From Clostridia bacterium (lineage in GTDB: Bacteria > Bacillota > Clostridia > CAKSNL01 > HGM11501), in assembly GCA_900766735.1 (NCBI GenBank), contig CAAFWO010000034.1:1-54549 (forward strand): a stretch of DNA of 54,549 nt. The letters are read 5' to 3'. Positions 50,253-54,549 of the stretch are shown here, piece by piece. Each line of letters opens with the position of its first letter. Position 1 is the stretch's first letter. The notes beneath the pieces are model-generated. The model had not been told where the DNA came from and did no database searches. It saw only the letters and a list, made by a program, of their open reading frames with translations. A program made the position numbers and the translations under genes.

Positions 50253-51440
50253 ATGAGTGAAATCAAAAAAATAGGTATTATGACCGGCGGCGGCGACTGC
50301 AGCGGACTTAACGCAGTCATCCGTTCAGTCGTTCACACAGCGATCAATAAATACGGCCTTGAGTGCGTCGGCATCAAAAACTGCTACAGAGGAATGTTTT
50401 TGGGCGAGAGCCAGATGGTGCCTTTAACGCTTGACTCTGTTGATTCCATCATCGGAGACGGCGGCACGATCCTTTATAACTCCAACAAGGACAATCTTTT
50501 CAAGTATCCCAGAAGAGACAAAAACGGTATCATAAAGGGCGAGGACGGAAAGCCGATCTATGACAACCTTTCTCAGGTCGCGGTCGACAATGTTAAAAAG
50601 GCCGGGATCGACGCGCTCATCATCATCGGCGGCGACGGAACACTCACATCGGGAAGAGACTATTCCAGAATGGGTCTCCGCGTTATGGGTGTGCCCAAGA
50701 CGATCGATAACGACTTGAACTCGACCGATCAGACCTTCGGATTCGACACGGCTGTAAACAGAAACGTTGAGGCTGTCGATTATTTAAAGACCACGGGAAG
50801 AAGCCACCACAGAGTTATGGTGTTTGAGGTTATGGGCCGTGACGCGGGCCACATCGCGCTTCACACAGGTATCGCAAGCGCGGCGGACGCGATCATTATT
50901 CCCGAGATTCCCTATGACATCGTTAAGATCAAAGACAAGGTTAAGGCGGCGTTAAAGAGCGAAAAGCAGTATGCTGTAGTTGTCGTTGCCGAGGGCGCTC
51001 CCGCTCCGGACGGTAAGGCGGTTACCGCTATCACTCAGGACTTCTCGCCGGACGGCGTTAAGCTTGGCGGTATCGGCAGCATTATCGCAAAGTCGATCGA
51101 GGCTATGCTCAACTCCGAGAGAGACGAGAACGGCTATGCTATAAGCGAAACGATTATGGACGCTGAGTGCAGAAGCTCCGCTCTCGGCCACGTTCAGCGC
51201 GGCGGCCCCACATCTGCGGCGGACAGAGTGCTCTGCACAAGATACGGCTCTGCGGCTGTTGATCTCTTAATGGCCGGAAACGACAAGCACATGGTTGCCC
51301 TCCGCGACAACAAGATGGTTGCCGTTCCGCTCGAGGTCGTTATCCCGTCGGACGATATTCACTGCAACTTCAAGCCGGTTGACCCGAACGGCGAGCTTGT
51401 CAACCTTGCAAAAACAATGGGCGTTTGCTTCGGCGACTGA
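50253..51440 (+). CDS. pfkA: 6-phosphofructokinase, group III type
   Basis: A 395-aa PFK: GIMTGGGDCSGLNAVIR, G126-G-D-G129-T, PKTIDNDL (K149), TGRSHHRVMVFEVMGRDAGHIALHTG and HVQRGGPTSAADR. The residue pair that sets the phosphoryl donor is Gly129 with Lys149 (E. coli 104/124). Gly at the first position fits ATP, and Lys at the second is usual in PPi enzymes; the Gly/Lys pair occurs in actinobacterial group III ATP-PFKs, so ATP is likelier. Length exceeds the ~320 aa of group I enzymes. It has its own AT-rich upstream region (50130-50252). Confidence 0.9.
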   Translation: MSEIKKIGIMTGGGDCSGLNAVIRSVVHTAINKYGLECVGIKNCYRGMFLGESQMVPLTLDSVDSIIGDGGTILYNSNKDNLFKYPRRDKNGIIKGEDGKPIYDNLSQVAVDNVKKAGIDALIIIGGDGTLTSGRDYSRMGLRVMGVPKTIDNDLNSTDQTFGFDTAVNRNVEAVDYLKTTGRSHHRVMVFEVMGRDAGHIALHTGIASAADAIIIPEIPYDIVKIKDKVKAALKSEKQYAVVVVAEGAPAPDGKAVTAITQDFSPDGVKLGGIGSIIAKSIEAMLNSERDENGYAISETIMDAECRSSALGHVQRGGPTSAADRVLCTRYGSAAVDLLMAGNDKHMVALRDNKMVAVPLEVVIPSDDIHCNFKPVDPNGELVNLAKTMGVCFGD

Positions 51441-51454
51441 TAAATACAGAAAAC

Positions 51455-51482
51455 AAAAATCCCGGCTCGCGCCGGGATTTTT
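51455..51482. terminator. Bidirectional terminator between pfkA and the GH28 gene
   Basis: AAAAATCCCGGC (51455-51466) pairs perfectly with GCCGGGATTTTT (51471-51482), 4-nt loop. Confidence 0.88.
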
Positions 51483-52764
51483 ATTTGAAGCTGAAGTTTT
51501 TAACAGCGAGCTGCTCGAACTTAACGTCCTCTTTTTTAAGGCGCTCACCGTTCACTGTAATGTTTTCGATTGAAACATCGGAATAGATGATCTCGGGGAA
51601 GAACGAATAAAAGCACATCTTTACAATCGGCTTTCCGTTCTCCCTCGGGAGCGCATCGTCATAATATACATTGATGTTTATAAATGTAATATCATGAGCC
51701 GTGCCGTGTGCACCCTTTTTGCCGATCTCTTCGTAATCGGAATACGGAATGCCCCAGTCGCTCTCGTTATCCTTGTTTCTGAACGGCGGATTTGAGATGT
51801 TTATAAGCATCGGGACATCTGTCTCGTTTTCCTTTTCATAGCGCATCTCGTCGGTCGCCTGATACACGGGCGGAGTGTCGAACGCGTTAAACTCCACATT
51901 GATGTTCGTGAATGTAATATCGTGCACCTGTGCGCAGTCGCCGTTCTGAATGTCCATAGCGATGCCGCCCGAACGGAGAATATCGCAGTTCTTAAACGCG
52001 ATGTTCTTATATTCGCGGCACGCGGTCTCAAGCCCGATCTCGATCGCTCTTCCCCAGTCGCACCAGAGCACTGAGTCCTCGACCGTTATCTCCTCGCAGT
52101 TTCGCTCGATATAGCGGTCGATGCCCTTGACCGTCACCGTGTCGTCAAACGAATGAACGAAGGAGTTTACTATCCAGACGTTTCGGCTGTTCACAATGTC
52201 GATCCCGTCCGTGTTATAGCGCCACTGGCCGAATACCTTGATGTTATCTATCGTCACGCTCTCACAGCCGAAAAGGTTCACGCACCAGATGGCGGAATTT
52301 TTCATTGCTATGCCTTCGATCCTTAAATTCTTGCAATCGTAAAATTTCAGATTACCGTTTGTGAACGCCTCATAGCAGTGGATACAGACTCTCTCCTCAC
52401 TGCCCGAGTCGAGCACGCCGTTCCCGAAAATGTGGACATCGTCCGCATTCTCGGCAAATATCTGGCCGAAAACGAGCGCGTCCTTATCGATATAGACCTT
52501 ATCGCCGGTCTTTAAAGTTATCTTGCCGGGAAAATGGATCCCCGGCCCGAAAAAGTGAGTGACCTCGTCTTTTCGTGGTGCGGCAATGGGTTTTGAATTA
52601 AAGATATAAAGGCAGTGATGGTAGCTGTCCGCCTGTAAAACGAACTGGCCGTTTTCGCGAAGCGAGAAGCGTACTTTTCCGCCCTCGTCCGAAAATTCGA
52701 TGTTTTTTGAATACGGCTTTATGAGTATTTTTTCGTATTTTCGGTTGACGATGACCTCGATCGT
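51481..52764 (-). CDS. GH28-family (polygalacturonase-like) glycoside hydrolase with ACG start
   Basis: The frame is open from 52764 to 51481 (427 codons) and reads as one GH28-like parallel beta-helix: FGPGIHFPGKITLKTGDKVYI, VHIFGNGVLDSG, NTDGIDIVNSRNVWI (NTD motif), SFDDTVTVKG (DD motif; usual form DDxxxxK), and WGRAIEIGLE in place of the usual GH(G)xSxGS. It would cleave galacturonan-type pectin. The only canonical start in frame is GTG 52416, which would delete the first 116 residues. The stop of the upstream SGNH gene reads TAACG where coupled genes usually read TAATG, so ACG at 52764-52762 is the likely, perhaps mutated, start. Confidence 0.75.
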   Translation of the reverse strand, partial: TIEVIVNRKYEKILIKPYSKNIEFSDEGGKVRFSLRENGQFVLQADSYHHCLYIFNSKPIAAPRKDEVTHFFGPGIHFPGKITLKTGDKVYIDKDALVFGQIFAENADDVHIFGNGVLDSGSEERVCIHCYEAFTNGNLKFYDCKNLRIEGIAMKNSAIWCVNLFGCESVTIDNIKVFGQWRYNTDGIDIVNSRNVWIVNSFVHSFDDTVTVKGIDRYIERNCEEITVEDSVLWCDWGRAIEIGLETACREYKNIAFKNCDILRSGGIAMDIQNGDCAQVHDITFTNINVEFNAFDTPPVYQATDEMRYEKENETDVPMLINISNPPFRNKDNESDWGIPYSDYEEIGKKGAHGTAHDITFININVYYDDALPRENGKPIVKMCFYSFFPEIIYSDVSIENITVNGERLKKEDVKFEQLAVKNFSFK

Positions 52765-53459
52765 TATCCCTTTATCTTTTTAATTTCGTCCAATACCGCC
52801 GGCAGAAGCCTTTTTGCGATGCTATCCATACCCTTGTCACCCGGATGTCTCGCAACGCCGTCGTGTGCGTATTCGCCAAGCGCCTTCATATCGTCGCGGT
52901 CGCCAAGGTCGGTCATCGGAACGCAGGGGATGCCCTTTTCGCGCGCTATCTCCTCAATGACTTCGGAGCCGATGTGCCGCCAGAACGAGGTGGTCAAAAT
53001 GTACCTTGCCTTGCACTCCGGGTCAAAATAGTCCATAAACGCTAAAAGCTCTGTCTTAAATGCATCTCTGTCCCAGTTATCGGGCGGGCAGTTTTCAAGC
53101 AGGCGGATTATCGTCACGTCCGCTCCGAAATTTCTCGCGTCCTCATAAATTCCGCGTGCAAGAACCTCACGCCCCGTCTTATAGTCGCGCTCCCACTCCG
53201 CAACGTTGACGACGCACTTGTCCACGTCCTCTCCTGAGTCTTTTAACATCGCCTCGAGGCGGTGCACATAGTCCTTATCGGGCGAGCTTGCCGCCATTCC
53301 GCACGACTTGAACCAGCCGAGATCGTCCTTTCTTGCGTGATATGTGATCGAGTTACCTAAGAACATCAGCTTAATGTGTCCGTCCCTCTTCCTGTCACAG
53401 AACACGCATTTGTCCGTCTGTGCCTTGGAAGGCACGGTGTTTGCCCTAACGTCATCCAT
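52764..53459 (-). CDS. SGNH/GDSL-family hydrolase
   Basis: 231 aa with block I MFLGNSITYH (Ser37), block II-like DVTIIRLLENCPPDN and block V HDGVARHPGDKGM (Asp/His). SGNH enzymes deacetylate or hydrolyse esters, and those next to GH28 often act on acetylated pectin (inference). No signal peptide; N-terminal CVFCDRK may bind metal. GGAGG precedes the ATG. Overlaps the GH28 start by 1 bp. Confidence 0.85.
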   Translation of the reverse strand: MDDVRANTVPSKAQTDKCVFCDRKRDGHIKLMFLGNSITYHARKDDLGWFKSCGMAASSPDKDYVHRLEAMLKDSGEDVDKCVVNVAEWERDYKTGREVLARGIYEDARNFGADVTIIRLLENCPPDNWDRDAFKTELLAFMDYFDPECKARYILTTSFWRHIGSEVIEEIAREKGIPCVPMTDLGDRDDMKALGEYAHDGVARHPGDKGMDSIAKRLLPAVLDEIKKIKG

Positions 53460-53488
53460 TTAAATTTCCTCCTTATAAATTATACTTT

Positions 53489-53854
53489 TTATAAAAATAA
53501 TACCGTTCCCAAAAAACAGAGTGCAATGCCGGTAAGCGTGCGCTTTTTCGGTTTCTCTCCGAAAAAGACGCGGCCGGCCAGCGCGGTAAATATGATGCTT
53601 CCGCCCGTTATGAACGGGTAGAGCACCGTCGCCGGAAGGTTTATCGCGCCTTTTAACTGAAAAAGATATGACACCCCGCCGATCATCAAAAACACGGTGT
53701 AAAGCGTCATATTCCCCTTATCCATGATCTTAAAGCCGAGGCAGGTATACGCCACGCAGAGCACTCCCATCAAAAGCGCCATAACGGCCGAAAACGGCGT
53801 CAGGGCGCATTTTGCTCCGTTGACCGCAAGGATCAAAAGTAAATAATCTGTCAC
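53489..53854 (-). CDS. Small EamA/DMT-type transporter (4 membrane helices)
   Basis: 121 aa forming four hydrophobic helices (~1-20, ~28-48, ~52-75, ~80-121), a half-size EamA/SMR-like unit with the final helix RTLTGIALCFLGTVLFL. Half-size DMT proteins act as dimers. Substrate unknown; could be a truncated ten-helix protein, but no upstream half is present. Confidence 0.7.
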   Translation of the reverse strand: MTDYLLLILAVNGAKCALTPFSAVMALLMGVLCVAYTCLGFKIMDKGNMTLYTVFLMIGGVSYLFQLKGAINLPATVLYPFITGGSIIFTALAGRVFFGEKPKKRTLTGIALCFLGTVLFL

Positions 53855-53956
53855 CCGTCTTCCCCCTTTTTCTCTATTTTATCACATTTTTTCGCATATT
53901 TCTATTGTGTTTTCACTAAAAAAATATGATATAATCACCAACATAGGGGGCATCTG

Positions 53957-54448
53957 ATGAAGACTATCAATTTTGAGGCTCTTTCTGCCTTTGATTTTAA
54001 CATAAAATATTAAGAAATGCAACCCGGCGAGTCACCTCCGGTCGATCAGCACATTCATTCGGATTGCGAGATATATTTCAACCTCTCGGGCGATGTGTCG
54101 TTCATGGCCGGCGAAAATGTCTATCCCGTTTCGCGCAGCAGTCTGATCATCACGCGGCCGTATGAATACCACCACTGTATCTACCATTCGGACGCGGTGC
54201 ACCGCCACTACTGGGTGCTCTTTTCCTCGGAGCACAACGAAAAGTTTTTAGATATATTTTTCACACGCCTGGCCAGCGAGGGCAACCTCATCGCGCTCTC
54301 ACCCGAGAATACGGACCGGCTCGCCGCGCTGTTTGACTCGCTTTTGTATGAAGAGCTTTCGTCCTCGGAGCACTACATCGCGTTTTTCAGGGTTATGGGC
54401 ATCTTAAATTCCGGCGCTAAAAAGGACTCTAATGCCGGCCCGCGATAA
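53957..54448 (+). pseudogene. AraC-type regulator, N-terminal cupin only, broken by an in-frame stop
   Basis: ATG 53957 behind GGGGG starts 18 codons (KTINFEALSAFDFNIKY), then TAA at 54011-54013, then the frame continues with a cupin ligand domain: VDQHIHSDCEIYFNLSGDVSFMAGENVYPV, TRPYEYHHCIYHSDAVHRHYWVLF. The C-terminal AraC HTH (~100 aa) is missing; the frame ends at 54448 after NSGAKKDSNAGPR. It would have sensed a sugar and controlled the divergent pectin genes. Confidence 0.75.
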
Positions 54449-54504
54449 AACAGTAACGCCATAAAAACATCTTTTTTGCGAATTGCTGTGTTAAAAAAAC
54501 TCAT

Positions 54505-54530
54505 AATCCGTCAGGATTATTCGCTTTTTT
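54505..54530 (+). terminator. Possible terminator at the right edge
   Basis: ATAATCC and GGATTAT form a 7-bp stem around GTCA, then TCGCTTTTTTG. Confidence 0.5.
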
Positions 54531-54549
54531 GCCTTGCACTTCATCAAAA

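Noticed and set aside
1..54549. CRISPR array or rRNA genes
   Set aside because: No regularly spaced direct repeats with unique spacers and no rRNA sequence seen anywhere in the window.

Overview
The window reads as the chromosome of a low-to-mid GC anaerobic Firmicute (Clostridia, probably a gut Oscillospiraceae-like lineage) with a clearly foreign, AT-rich left quarter. The lineage call is inference. It rests on Gram-positive Shine-Dalgarno sites, the gene orders rplM-rpsI, obgE-yhbY-nadD-yqeK-rsfS-leuS and holB-ricT, an HgdC-type dehydratase activase operon, DivIVA-like and S-layer-type proteins, and AgcS and MgtE transporters. No rRNA, complete tRNA or CRISPR array was seen.

Region 1 (1-790) is the right end of one integrative element: an IS3-like insertion sequence at the left edge, the C-terminal half of a tyrosine integrase broken by it, a terminator, three tandem 11-bp integrase arm-type repeats, and an attachment site. 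Region 2 (778-14267) is a second, apparently complete 13.5-kb element at the same target, the 3' end of rpsI. It is bounded by a perfect 13-bp direct repeat (778-790 and 14268-14280) that covers the last codons and stop of rpsI. It carries a palindrome array, an excisionase-like gene, a tyrosine integrase, a D5/P4-type primase-helicase and two small serine recombinases. Its cargo is a zinc-ribbon amidoligase abutting a class II glutamine amidotransferase and a 30-aa membrane peptide, an S-layer-homology surface protein beside a membrane protein of different base composition, a PolC-derived fragment, and an unrecognised 471-aa protein. No relaxase, type IV secretion or capsid gene is visible.

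Region 3 (14268-24331) is core chromosome: rplM-rpsI, mtaB, a DivIVA-like protein, an acetyltransferase, a Ppx-like protein and a QueG-like ferredoxin protein. It ends with a possible signalling cluster: an HTH regulator divergent from a membrane-anchored Ser/Thr kinase, then a Mor-like DNA-binding protein and a 1041-aa zinc-ribbon/Sel1 membrane protein.

Region 4 (24361-37330) is mostly minus strand: an orphan LytTR response regulator, a three-gene HgdC/HgdB-like operon without its dehydratase, an AgcS symporter, an operon of DUF3737, MalY/PatB and a frameshifted alpha-L-rhamnosidase-like gene, a copper-amine-oxidase-N/DUF3298 exported protein, DUF378, and mgtE. The mgtE gene has a strong promoter, a 26-codon leader peptide and an intrinsic terminator whose stem holds the mgtE ribosome site.

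Region 5 (37410-46838, plus strand) is a housekeeping run: obgE, yhbY, nadD, yqeK, rsfS, leuS, a pseudokinase-like protein, dCMP deaminase, holB and ricT. Region 6 (46880-54549) holds an acyl-CoA synthetase with an XRE-cupin regulator, a DUF624 membrane protein, pfkA, and a pectin-type locus: a GH28 whose ATG start appears mutated to ACG, an SGNH hydrolase, a small EamA-like transporter and an AraC-type regulator broken by an in-frame stop. With the frameshifted rhamnosidase, this suggests decay of plant-polysaccharide use, or consensus errors in the assembly.
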